A DNA stretch of 64,000 nt from Zhengitettix transpicula (taxonomy: Eukaryota; Arthropoda; Insecta; Orthoptera; Tetrigidae), in assembly GCA_037074705.1 (NCBI GenBank), contig CM073591.1, forward strand, positions 181,127,432-181,191,431. Reading direction: 5' to 3'. Made by a program: the position numbers and the translations under genes. The notes under the pieces were generated by a model that made no database searches, was not told the DNA's origin, and saw only the letters and a list, made by a program, of their open reading frames with translations. Below, piece by piece: positions 22,563 to 33,242 of this stretch. Numbering within the stretch: position 1 is the stretch's first letter; each line of letters opens with the position of its first letter.

Positions 22563-24056
22563 ATCTTGCGACGCAAATGTATTTTGATATGTAGCAATTA
22601 GCTTGACACATTACATTGAATGCCAAAGCAATTCGAGAGAAGATATGGCTTAACCAAAGGTAAAAACCAGGAAGTATAGGCTCGTAAATCTTATCTGAGT
22701 CACTCTGGAAAGTGAGTTCTATCCTGTGTGTTTAAAGAATACGTATCTATAATTTTAAAGGTTTTGTATGTAAAGTACTTTCACACAGTAGTGTCATTTA
22801 TAATTTTGAAAGTTAACTACTACGCAAGACGCCAGTAGTGCGACAAAGTAGCATAAAATTGTGTACTTTAAGACTGTTTTGGCCTATTAATTTGGTGCAC
22901 TCATAATGTCACGATTGGTCTAAGATGTTATATCAGAACGATTAGATATCACCCTATAAGTGTACTAATAGTACACATTAAGCGACGACAAAATTTACAT
23001 GGGATCATTTTATTTATTTGCGATACACAAGTGTACCTCGGCGCTCAGGCAGAGTTTAACGAGACCCTGAGAATATTGTTACCAGTGGTATTTGTAATTC
23101 CCAGTATTGAATTGTATGAAATAACAATAGAAGAAGTATGTATTCAAAAATAAATATAGCAGTGAATCGAATGAAATAAACACTATCCTACTGAAGAAGA
23201 GATACTTTAGCTGAACTTCTAGATCACTTTATGAACTCGTCAATTCAAAGTGGAACATTTGCTGACTATCTGTTTGGTTCAAAAATCTCTTTATACACAG
23301 AGTAGAACAAGTCAAAATATTGAATAAATAAATATTTATTAGAATAATATATTGCAAAGATACATTACAATTAGAAGTATGAAATGATTATATTTAAAGT
23401 AAAAAAATATTTTAGATTATTGAGTCAATGAAACATTGGTATCCATATATTCTGTGCACTGAGTAAAAACAGTGAGTGAGTGGAATTAATTCGAAAATAT
23501 TTGTAATTAGTTTTTATATTTTGGGGAAGTTTATTCTATAGTGGGATACCCATGTAATGTAATTCAGTGATAGGGACTGTTTTGTACTTGGATAATAAAC
23601 TTCCAAGTGTTGGAGACAAAGAGAAAAGAAGATTTGTTAGGGGGAGACTCTGGCACGATACGAGCGTTGAGTGACTGGGGCTGGTAGACTGAGCGACTCC
23701 GCTCACTTTTACGTCCCATTACAATACAGTGGGTTTGGGTTCCGCTGGTTACAAGAAGCAAGGGCGGCTCCGCCTATCTTTCATCACTTCACGCTCATCG
23801 CTGACCGCGGACATTAAATTTTCTCTCAACACCCAGTGTCAAAGTTCTGGTACAACACTGATACTTTTAAACACAAAATACGATATCCGTCAATAACTAA
23901 TGGTTAAAGGATTGATGAAGAAAATTGTAACTTACTCTGAAATGTATTAAATAAAATAATATATATAATCTAATAAATATTTTCGGCCAAGGAAGTTGTT
24001 GGAAGAAGTACAATTTTTTTCTGTTAAATGGAGTATATAATTTCTCTTTATATTTA
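22563..24056. other. SVIP upstream region, no other gene recognised
   Basis: The SVIP promoter and 5' UTR should lie just right of 22562. I see no clear TATA box. A GC-richer segment at about 23620-23830 has no recognisable reading frame; the short - strand ORF there (23564-23761) matches nothing I know. Confidence 0.4.
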
Positions 24057-24064
24057 GTAAATTA

Positions 24065-24960
24065 CAAATACATATATAAACAACATAGACTGGACAAGGC
24101 GCCGTCATATTTGAAGCAAATTGAAAACTCGGCCGTCATGTTTTATAGTGTAATGGTGGGCGTTCCCTGTCGTCTGCTAGCATTGAATCATTATTGTATG
24201 CCGTGAAAATGACTTAAAAATAAATCTCTACTAACATTCAATATATTGTAAAGCTTATAAGGATAAATTACAAGAAACACTTTTATGGTATAGACCAATT
24301 TAAAAATTTATTTGGCTTATTGTCCTTTAAACAGTTTTTTTTTGTGTACATTTATTTGTCTTATCTGTCTTCCTCTTTCATTCATAGCTTTAGTTTTGCA
24401 CAAATGATGCAATCTACAATTTAAGTAATGTTTTAAAAACTTCTGTATTAAAATTGAATACTGAGATTCCTCTCCAAATTCAGAGGTAACCGTCAAGTAT
24501 TCAAGGTCACAAAATAGTCATTCTATGCTCCAACGTTCTGAAAACATCTGCATACAATCTTAATAGAAAATTCTTCTTCGCCATTCCTTAACACCTTCTG
24601 CCACGTTGAACAGTTTAATCACATCTTTAGAAGGATTGTATAGGCTCACTTGGCTAACACTTCCACAAATGTATTTCACTACCTTCTCAGAACACAATGT
24701 CAACGTTTCATATTCTGGGTCATAATTACCATGAGATTTGAAGACAGCTTGCAGTAGTTATCACAAGTGTTTCCACATATCGTCCCCTATGTAATGTAAC
24801 CTTATTTGATGGTTCTATCTGTGTAATTAAACACTTCTCTGAAATACAAAGCGTTAGGATTATTTCTGTTTCAACTTATAAATAAACAATAGTCAATTTG
24901 AACTTAAATATATTTTTTCTGACTTCAAAGTGGCTTATGTTTATTTATAAGATGTCTTAG
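24065..24960 (-). mobile_element. shortened P-superfamily (THAP9-like) element
   Basis: It begins CAAATACATATATAAACAAC ATAGACTGG and continues as a copy of the 29707-30615 part of the complete element, including the subterminal phrase TTTGAAGCAAATTGAAAAC and the - strand coding end of the transposase. After about 24872 the homology stops, so most of the transposase is deleted. A weak right end may be GTTTATTTATAAGATGTC near 24935. No target duplication was found. It is non-autonomous. Confidence 0.65.
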
Positions 24961-24975
24961 GTACCCAGAATATGT

Positions 24976-26110
24976 TGTAATGCCAATTAATTAGGCCATT
25001 AATTGTTTGGACGTAAAATTTGAATTGTTTGAGAAATCCATTATAGCGGTATGAGCGAACAAAGCAACAATGAGAGAAGCGAGCTCACTTTGCTTTGTCA
25101 AAAAGTCAAAAATGGCGTATGCACGCTAAAACTCGAGAGAACTAGGAGTCAGTTCGCGGAAAAAACATCGTGAGGAGCAGAACAAGTAATATAACTGTTA
25201 GTTAGCGGAGAAAGATTGTTAGGAGCTGATGGCGGAAAGACATTATGAGGAGCATAACAAGAAATATAATTTGAGCAGAGACTAGACATCGTCACTGTAT
25301 AACAAGTTAAAGTTGTAAGTTAATACGAAGAAAACATTCACGCCGCAAATATTGCAGCGTAAATATTTGAAAAGTAAGAGCAGTTTAAGTCTACAGCCAG
25401 GAGCTAAATAAAAGTTAGTTCGCTCCGAAAGAATAAACAGTTAAAATAAATCGTCAAGGAGCTACGTTGCAGTTTACATATAATTCAGTAAAAGACTAAT
25501 AAATCTACTAATCATAGGGTTCCGGTAAGGCGAGCAGACATCAGATAGCTGACATTCAGGAGGATCATCCGAGTTCCTGTGAGCCTATCAATTTTGGCTT
25601 TAATAGTGTAAAATCTGTGAGTTGATGTTTAGAATCAGTGTATAATTTTGCAATAGTGTACTTTCGAACCCAAAAAGAATGCTGGTACCAGCTGGACAGA
25701 TGTAAGTAACAAAGCCAAAACTCATGATTAATTGTAAACGCTAATTAGAATATATCAGATTTCGTTCTCTTTTAAATTGTCAATCAGAGTTTATTTCTTT
25801 ACTTTTAATTTCTTTCTATCGACATATTGTTTAGGTAAATTGTAAACTGTTTTGTTAATAAGATTTTTAAATCAATTTGTTATGTCCATTATCAAACCCA
25901 GTAGAGGCCCTGAGAGAGAAAAAGATCTCAACTTTTGTTGTAATTATCGTTATTGCCACAAAATAAATAAATATTATATTTGTTAATTTTGATTATTATT
26001 TCATTTAATTAACGCCTTCCATTTAATTATTACCTAAATGGCGCTTCACGTGAGGTAAATTCTTCAAATTCTCTAAATATAAATTAAATAAAGCTCAATT
26101 GTTGTTTATT

Positions 26111-26113
<3 letters not shown>
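24976..26113 (+). mobile_element. solo LTR, ATAT-inserted family (copy F1)
   Basis: The LTR starts TGTAATGCCAATTAATTAGG and ends GTTGTTTATTACA, with the canonical TG...CA ends. It is 1138 bp. The flanks are ATGT on the left and ATAT on the right, a 4-bp target duplication with one change. Internal landmarks shared with the other copies are CATCCGAGTTCCTG (25567-), ATGCTGGTACCAGC followed by GTAAGTAAC (25680-25710), CAGATTTCGTTCTCTTTT (25758-) and TTATCAAACCCAGTAGAGG (25890-). No gag or pol sequence is attached. Confidence 0.8.

Positions 26114-26159
<46 letters not shown>
26114..26159. repeat. (AT)n microsatellite between two LTRs
   Basis: A 46-bp AT run with one G interruption separates the + LTR F1 from the - strand LTR block R1. 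Both used it as target. Confidence 0.9.
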
Positions 26160-28017
26160 TGTATACATACATAAATAAAAAAAACTACCCATTTAAACAA
26201 ACAATTTATTTTTATTTAGTAAGACACAAATTTACATTTACACAAAACTGATGAAATTTTATAAATCAAAACAATTTTATTTACCTACAATACATTTTAA
26301 ATAATTGGACTCGGTACCATCAAGGTCTTTACTGGGTTGATAAGGAAACGGAACAAAATGTTACAATTAAACAAATACAGTTACAATAAATGAAAAAACG
26401 AAATAATTGAAATGATTGATACGAGTGAAACAAATGAAACGATTGTAACGAAAGAAACGAAATGAGACGAAATCTGACTTTTTACCCTTTTTTAACAATT
26501 TACAATTATGAATTCAGAAAAATAAACTTACAAGGTCTCTGGTCCACACACTAACTTCATACAGGCTTAAAAGGCACCAGGCGGCGCTCACACTCTGCTA
26601 TCACAGCCACCTCCTCTTGACGATGTGAACCTCACGACGAATTCAAACTACTCTGCTTTCAGACAGACCTCCACGATGAAACTCCCACCAACTGTTGACG
26701 ACTGATGTCCAGCTGATTACTCTCGGCCACCTAGCTTGGCCTACCATCCGATGATTTCTCCTTAATGCAAACTTCCAACTGTTCATAATATTGTTTCGGC
26801 CACTTTACCTCGGCCCTGCGGACCGGCACCAACGATCTCTCCCCACTGACACGTCCGTCTCCTCTCCAACACGAAATGATAATGATGCTCATCAACTGTC
26901 CAACTGCCCTCTTATTTATATCCTGGCTCCAGAATCTTCCCTTGTTTTCACAGGTTTTTTTTTGCATTTCCACTTTCGCCAAACAAAGACCATCTGTTGC
27001 CGTCTCCCGCTCCGAGAGCCACTCAATCAATTATAATTAAACGTTTCCTTTTAATATAATTACATCGTCCAAACAACCTTCTGTCATGAAAGATTAATGA
27101 AATTTACAAACGTAAGATTTATTGTGGCAATATCTCAAAACAATTACAAATTTATAATATTGAATTTCTCAGGGTCTTCACTGGGTTTGATAATGGACGA
27201 ATCAATAATATTTATAATCTTATCATCAACAAACCACAATTAAAAGAGAAGAAGTTTACTCCTCAATTAGACTAGAACGAAATTTAGTTGTGAACGAAAT
27301 TAAAAGTAAAAAGATTGACTCTGATTAACAATTTTAATCAAAAAGAGAACGAAATCTGACGGCTATCTTTCAATTACGTTTACGTAATAGTTTGTTTTGT
27401 AAATTGTTACTCACGTCAGCCCAGCATTCCAGCGTACCTTTAATTTTCGAAAACACTATTGTGGGGTTTTACGCTGCTACTAAACTCACAGATTCTACAC
27501 CAAACTTTTAAGCCAAAATTTTATATGTCGTCAGGAACTCGGATGACCCTCCTTTCGTCATGTATCGGTTGACTGCTCGCCTTAGGTGAATTCTGCCATT
27601 TGTCGATTGGGTAGTCTTTATTGTTCCGGACTTAAACCGAAACTTTTGCTATTTTGGCCGGCTATGGACACCAACTGCTTTTTCTTAGCAGGTTTCGACA
27701 TTATACTTTCATGAATGTTTTACTTTGTCCTAATAATTGCCAACCCTGTTTAATTCTCCTTCCAAAAACTGTTATACCTCGACGAGGTCTTTCCGTGAAC
27801 TCTCTCTCACCAAATCTCCAAGCGAACTGTACTTCACCAAAACTTCCTGCGAACTGTATCTCGACTCGAAATTTGAGCGCGCATACGCCATTTTGACGGA
27901 CCTTCCGACAAAGGAACAGAGCCGGTTTTTCTAAAGCTCTACCGCTATAATGGGTTTCTCAAACAATTTAGATTTTTTATGTTGAAACAATTAATGTTCT
28001 AATTAATTGGCATTACA
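26160..28017 (-). mobile_element. - strand LTR block (R1), probably two LTRs head to tail
   Basis: The block is bounded by TG...CA ends and by ATAT on both sides (26156-26159 and 28018-28021). Read on the - strand it starts TGTAATGCCAATTAATTAG. It contains the family motif TTATCAAACCCAGT twice (about 27175-27197 and 26325-26345) and the CAGATTTCGT motif twice, so it holds two LTR copies. The inner one, about 27064-26160, has a TATA box TATAAATA (26913-26920) on the - strand. The ORFs in it (26731-27030) are LTR sequence, not genes. No internal region remains. Confidence 0.7.
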
Positions 28018-28424
28018 ATATGAAAAACAATGCATTTTTGAATAGCTTCATTATATAGATAATTAATCTCAGAGGCATCCATAACCCCGAATTCGATTCC
28101 TATATCGGGGTTTTGGGTAATTTTAATTAATGCAACTCCATACATATATATATATTAAAAAATATTATTAGCGTCATTAATCCCGTTAAATATTTATTTG
28201 ATCATAATATAATAACCAGTAAAGAAGGACAGGAATTCTGTTCTTATTTTTATCAGATTTGATTACAAACTCAGACTGGGGATCCTCTGAGTGGTGTGTA
28301 CATATAAAAAATAATGGTAAATGATGGATAAGTGACTTTTAGAGAGGGGAAGGACAAATAATTGGGGCGTTTTGCAGCTCTTAGGGCTAATTGGTTGTGA
28401 GCAACATCTGGACAACAGAATCCT
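28018..28424. other. AT-rich sequence, nothing recognised
   Basis: No coding frame, repeat or RNA signal that I can support lies between the LTR block and the partial LTR copy. Confidence 0.4.
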
Positions 28425-28875
28425 AATGGCATAAATGACAGAAGGTTTTTGGACAATGCAATTATATTAAAAGGAAACGTTTAATTTAATTCATTGAGTG
28501 GCTATCGGAGCGGGAGAACGGCAACAGATGGTGTTTGTTTGGCGAAAGTAGAAATGCAAAAAAACTGTGAAAACAAGGGAAGATTCTGGAGCCGGGATAT
28601 AAATAAGAGGGCAGTTGGACAATTTAGAGATCATTATCATTTCGTGTGGACTGGAGACGGACGTGTCAGCGGGGAGAGCGTTGGTTCAGGTCCGCAAGGC
28701 CAAGTTAAAGTGGCCGAAACAATGTTATGAACAGTTGGGAGTTTGCATTAAGGAGAGATCATCGGATGGTAGGCCAAGCTAAGGGGCCGAGAGTAATCAG
28801 CTGGACATCAGTCGTCAACAGTCGGTGGGAGTTTCATCGTGGAGGTCTGTCTGCCAGCAGAGTTGGTTGAATTCG
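28425..28875 (+). repeat. partial LTR, inverted copy of the inner R1 LTR
   Basis: From ATGACAGAAGGTTTTTGGAC to TCTGTCTGCCAGCAGAG and GAATTCGT this is the reverse complement of 26631-27090, about 90% identical by eye. It includes the promoter phrase GATATAAATAAGAGGGCAG (28597-). It stops abruptly near 28875, so it is 3'-truncated. With R1 it makes a ~430-bp inverted repeat around 1.3 kb. Confidence 0.7.
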
Positions 28876-29439
28876 TTATTAACTGCATTATAATTATTTA
28901 ATGTGTTTATTATATTTTGTAAGAAGGAAAGGAAGCAAATTTTGTTTGCTTTTTTATACAAAAATATTATCTTGATAATGAGTAATCTCTGAAACGACAA
29001 TTTTCGAGTGGTATTGATCAAATTAATGCTTGAAGCGAGTTTTAATACACATGTAAAGTATCAATTTTGGACGAGGAAACGAACTACTTTTCGAGATTAA
29101 TGAGTGAAATGCTATATATCAGATCCTATAAAACAGCTATTAACATAAAAAATTATACTAACAATTTGAATAAAATTTGACAGTTTGCTTTTGTAATGTT
29201 TAATTTATATATTGTTATAATTTCAAATTTTATAATGATTCCATTGTAAACCACACCCAAAAATGTAAATTAATTTTTACTGGTAGTTCTCGTTTTAAAT
29301 TGTACATTTCGGCCGCGGCAGTCAGCATAGACCTATCAAAATTTTGTAAGTATAACATAATTTATATTTTTTGTTATCTACCAAATGTTTCTTTAAAATG
29401 TTATTCTAATCATTGTAATTGTTTTGTTCTTTTTTAGTT

Positions 29440-29500
29440 TTAAATTTGAACCTGATAACGTTGCAAAATAGGCGATGAAACGTTGTTTAATTCTACATTA
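29440..29500 (+). ncRNA. hammerhead-ribozyme-like motif, probable Penelope terminal relic
   Basis: CCTGATAACGTTGC, a loop AAAATAG, then GCGATGAAACGTTG has the order of a hammerhead core: CUGANGA, stem II, GAAAC. Here CUGAUAA has A for the conserved G. GTTGC and GCGAT can form a 5-bp stem II with two G-U pairs. Penelope-like elements are known to carry hammerhead motifs in their terminal repeats. No matching stem III strand with a cleavage UH was identified, so activity is unlikely. The rest of 28876-29690 is AT-rich without a gene. Confidence 0.35.
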
Positions 29501-29993
29501 ATAAATTCCTTTTTTGACTTAAAATTGTCTGATTATTATTTATTTGTTTTCTCAATAGATTATATATATATTAATTTATATTTTAACGATACAATAAATA
29601 GTGTTATTCAAAGAACGTCCTTTACAAAGAGTTCCCTCACACTGAGTTTTTTATGTCATAGATTAAACACATTTACCTTGTTTTATTTGATAATTATAGA
29701 TTTATCCAAAGATATATATAAACAACATAGACTGGGCAAGTCGCCGCCATATTTGAAGCAATTGAAAACTCAGCCGCCATGTTTTATACTGTCTGGTGGT
29801 TGTTCCCCATCGTCTGCTAGCTTTGAACTCTGTCGCACAAATGACCTAAAACTAAATCTCTACGGACAACAATTTTTAGGTTTTAGTAAATATAACACAT
29901 TTAAGGCATAGAAAAATTTATTGGCCTTTAAATAATATCAGTTTTGTATACAATTGCCTGATGTTGCGTCCTCTTTCATCAATTGCTTTTTCT

Positions 29994-30430
29994 TTACACA
30001 TAATAACGAATTCTGCAATTGAAGTAATGTTTTAATAAAACCTTTATTAAAATTGAGTAGTGAGTTTCCTCACCAAATTCGGCCGAATCAATTAAATGGT
30101 CGTATTCACAAAATAAAATTTGTTTATGTCCCAACATCCGGAATACCTCCACACACAATTTTAATAGCAAATTCTTCTTTCCTGTGTGTGTTTCATTATT
30201 CCTCAATACTTTTCCAGCAAGTGTAAATAATTTCACAACGTCTTTAGACGGGTTGATTAACTTGTCTTTAAAGTCCTTTATTTTAAAATCCCGTTTTTCT
30301 TTCAGAGCGAGGAGCAAGGAGAACCTCTAAACAACCTAAACACTTAAGGTTTTTTACCACCATCCTTTCAACACTTCCTGAAATATATTCTACCACTTTT
30401 TCTGAACATTATGTTAATCTCTCATATTCT
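29994..30430 (-). pseudogene. P-superfamily transposase C-terminal relic
   Basis: On the - strand, 30430-30310 gives SEKVVEYISGSVERMVV and CLGCLEVLL, a motif block of the THAP9/P transposase C-terminus with one stop before it. The frame then shifts into 30317-29994, which has KLINPSKDVVKLFTLAGKVL and a conserved-looking tail ending in a stop. The same tail, more decayed, is present in the shortened element at 24.4-24.8 kb. Confidence 0.7.
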
Positions 30431-30445
30431 GGGATGTAATCATGA

Positions 30446-31103
30446 TCAAAATTGTGATCTGCACAAGATTTTTAAAAAAATTTCAATTGGTACAACCAGT
30501 GTCTCCAAAATTCCTCCCGTACTATTGGCACTTTTGGATAGTTCTATCTGCGTAATCAAAGATTTCCTACATGCTGGTCTGAACTGTAATGCATTTGGAT
30601 TATTTCTATTTCCCCCACATCTTCGTATGCAAGAAAAGAAGAGTTCTAAATGGTCCTGGCTCATTCTCCTACTTAATATAAATTTGAGAAGTGCAGAATC
30701 GTTCCACACACACACTTCTCTACCAGTTGCCTCAAACTGAGAAGATCTAAAACAATCCCACACACACACAACTTCCTCCCTGACAAATTAATAAACTCCC
30801 ATCGTACAGCTTTAAATTCATAAAATACTGTACAGATCTTTCTATTGTGTTGCATAATGTCACTCTATTACCTCTAAACACAGGACTTTTTGTACCCTTG
30901 TTCATAACATTGCACGAATTTAACAAATCAAATGCTTTATCTACCATTTTTATTTTTTTTACCGTGCCCTCCCAATTTACAAATTCAGACAAACTCAAGT
31001 CTCTACAAAAAATCATGGCATCTGCTACAGAATTGCTTAGTGTCTGGGCAGCCAATGCTACCTTCATTTTCTGTGCCTCATACTGAATGTGTAGCCTCGT
31101 CAT
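30446..31103 (-). pseudogene. P-superfamily transposase middle and C-terminal relic
   Basis: Two overlapping - strand frames, 30747-31103 and 30446-30769, carry the THAP9/P transposase landmarks QKMKVALAAQTLSNSVADA, KAFDLLNSCNVMNKGTKSP, then SQDHLELFFSCIRR and NRNNPNALQFR. The frame changes near 30760. The RNase-H-like catalytic core that should precede QKMKV is absent, so this copy cannot supply transposase. Confidence 0.8.
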
Positions 31104-31159
31104 TCTATTTGCAACATGTAACCGTTCCTAGTCCAGAGCAACACAACAGCACCTCCAAA

Positions 31160-31315
31160 GCTTTTTTTTGTCAAAAGACGAGTGCAGTTAGTCGCTCTAG
31201 GCTCTTCTTAGCACCTGAAGAAAGGACAAGGATCCCAGAAACGTTGTGCAGTATTTATATTATCACTTACTGTGTCTGTATTTGGCTATCTTTCTTATTA
31301 TTATTATGCTGATAC
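31160..31315 (+). repeat. Penelope-type terminal module, copy a
   Basis: CTCTAGGCTCTTCTTAGCAC, CTGAAGAAAGGACAAGGATC, CCAGAAACGTTGTG and TGTATTTGGCTATCTTTC recur at 40176-40320 (+) and, inverted, at 43135-43215 and 49900-50035. It is inserted in the P-like element between the THAP start and the rest of the transposase. The other + copy is attached to Penelope-like coding sequence, which suggests that element as the source. Confidence 0.55.
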
Positions 31316-31910
31316 ATAATTAAAATACGATACTTCATGTGTTTTCGAACTACGATTATTACAATTGTAGGCTGAACACACGCTTGGCATGATTTATAAT
31401 AACAAACAATTAATTTTAACACAAATCCTTCAAAACTTTCACCATCAGTAGCATAACACAAATCGGGTTTTAGGTGAGGTGGACCGACTAAAAAATGGCG
31501 GTCAGTGTTGTTTGTTGCTGCCACCCAGAGCGCTGTAACGCTGATATAGCCACTCTATTATGTTTATATATCTCTTTGGATTTATCTAAAGACATATAAA
31601 CACTGTTTATATATCTTTGGATTAATCAATTAAAACTACACGGTCCTTGGCGGTCAGTATTATTATTTTGCTTAAAAACTAAGTACAGTTCATCAAGTAA
31701 GACATATGTGATATCGGCAACAATGCGATCTGTTGACAGCATAAACTCATTTTTTTAAAATACTGCTTACTTATATTTGGTAATACAATTGGAATCATTA
31801 AATTTCCAGACTTGGAACAGTTTAGATCATATACGCGAACCTATTTCATGAGAGGAATTCAAGCATCGAATTGAGAATCTTGACCAACTATTCCATACGA
31901 GGACTAAGGT

Positions 31911-32450
31911 ATGGCAAGAATTATTGACGATTATACAAAAGAACTATATTGTATTATTTATGGAGATTCGATTGTTAAAAGCGTCAGATTGCCGTGTTGT
32001 ATTTGTAAAGCATACCCTGGTATGAGAATTGAACAATTGCAATTAATGTTAATGAATTACAAAGATTTGATTTGCCCTTTAGTGGTCTTGTTACACGTTG
32101 GTACAAATAATCTTAATATTGACAATAGTACCAGAATTTGCAATAAAATGAGAGATTTGATACTAACAGCTCAGAAGAAATTTCCCAAATCATTAATTAT
32201 AGTAAGTTCCGTACTGTATAGATTTAATATAAATAAATCATATATTAATACAATTAATGACAGTATACAAAGAGAATGTGACAAAACACATGCCATTTTT
32301 GTAAACTTAAATAAGTTTTTAGATGATTCTTGCTTTTCAAATGATGGGTTGCATTTAAACACAACAGGCATTAATAAATTTTCGGAAACTTTGAAATCAT
32401 TATTCGACGTCATATTCTTAGAAAGAACTGTATATTCACTTAAATCGTGA
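31911..32450 (+). CDS. SGNH-hydrolase-like ORF, probably retroelement-derived
   Basis: This is an uninterrupted 179-residue frame from ATG to TGA. It has the SGNH hydrolase signature in order: block I GDS at residues 18-20 (nucleophile Ser20), block III HVGTNN at 62-67, and block V DGLH at 145-148 (Asp145, His148). The start YGDSIVKSVRL and AYPGMRIEQL fit the esterase-like domains carried by ORF1 of some CR1-like LINEs and other transposable elements in animals. No reverse transcriptase lies beside it. It is one of the few open frames of this size in a decayed region. A domesticated gene or a lone element fragment are the alternatives. From 31587 to 31910 nothing else is seen. Confidence 0.6.
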   Translation: MARIIDDYTKELYCIIYGDSIVKSVRLPCCICKAYPGMRIEQLQLMLMNYKDLICPLVVLLHVGTNNLNIDNSTRICNKMRDLILTAQKKFPKSLIIVSSVLYRFNINKSYINTINDSIQRECDKTHAIFVNLNKFLDDSCFSNDGLHLNTTGINKFSETLKSLFDVIFLERTVYSLKS

Positions 32451-33193
32451 AAAATAATAAATGTATACATGCCAATTAAAGATATGATTTACACATATAA
32501 GTTACACACAAATTCTTCGCAGAGATTTTTGCTGCGTTGGATAGCAATTTTTACCAATATTTTTTACGAAATTCTTTTCAACGGGCTTATTTTAATGGAT
32601 TATTTGACTCATTTATGTGCCTCGAAAGTGGCGTGAGGGCTAGAAATATCCTACATCTTGGTCAACAGTTGGACCAACAACACAATAGATTTTTTTAATA
32701 TTTCTATTTATATGTTTTTTCTTGTGTGTATGAATTGTGGATTATTAAGATTTTTTTTAAATGCAAATTTTAATATCATGAAGTGAACCTGTTACAAGAC
32801 GCATGTTTTCTTGACTATTTGAATTTTTTATGTAATTTTCACAGTAAATTAATATTCTTGATTAACCTTTCTGTTATTGTAAACTATGATAATATAATAA
32901 TTCTCAGAATAATGAAAAAAATATGTGTATTTTCTTACTCGAACCAATACTTTTATTCAAAATGAATGAAATATAAAGTATAATACTTAAAATTATATGA
33001 CAAATAAAATCGCTTGTTGTAACTCTTCAACAATTTGATGTATTACGGACAATATTTGAGTAAACCATAATTATGATTATTTTAAAAGTCTGAAAAGCTA
33101 AAAGAGATGAAGATTACCTAAAATTTCCAGATCAGGAAGCCACCCATTAATAATCTCTACGTACAAGCCTGTGTGGCGAGACTTTAAATTTAA

Positions 33194-33195
<2 letters not shown>
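32451..33195. other. AT-rich sequence, nothing recognised
   Basis: Very AT-rich with no frame I can support. It may include untranslated sequence of the element that carried the SGNH ORF. Confidence 0.4.

Positions 33196-33239
<44 letters not shown>
33196..33239. repeat. (AT)n microsatellite, LTR target
   Basis: About 44 bp of pure AT directly abut the TG start of LTR F2. ATAT repeats again after its CA end. Confidence 0.9.

Positions 33240-33242
<3 letters not shown>

Larger units (their letters stand above)
29707..31578 (-). mobile_element. P-superfamily (THAP9-like) DNA transposon, inactive
   Basis: The ends CAAAGATATATATAAACA (29707-) and TGTTTATATATCTCTTTG (-31578) are inverted repeats. 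They are flanked by a perfect 8-bp direct repeat GATTTATC at 29699-29706 and 31579-31586, the target-duplication length of P elements. The transposase reads right to left. It starts with the C2CH zinc-finger start of a THAP domain, MPSVCSAYNCNN, at 31390. After an inserted Penelope-type tail come EAQKMKVALAAQTLSNSVADA (30985-31090), SQDHLELFFSCIRR (30645-30690) and the C-terminal end. The central catalytic part is deleted and the rest is frameshifted. The element is 1872 bp. Confidence 0.85.

Noticed and set aside
26731..27036. 99-residue - strand ORF with a matching + ORF
   Set aside because: It lies in the U3/R part of an LTR over its TATA box; the copy at 28494-28730 is frameshifted.
31212..31248. 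A functional hammerhead ribozyme at this copy
   Set aside because: The core reads CTGAAGA and GAAAC, but the 17 nt between pair poorly and no stem III partner with a cleavage site was seen. Kept only as a family-level question.
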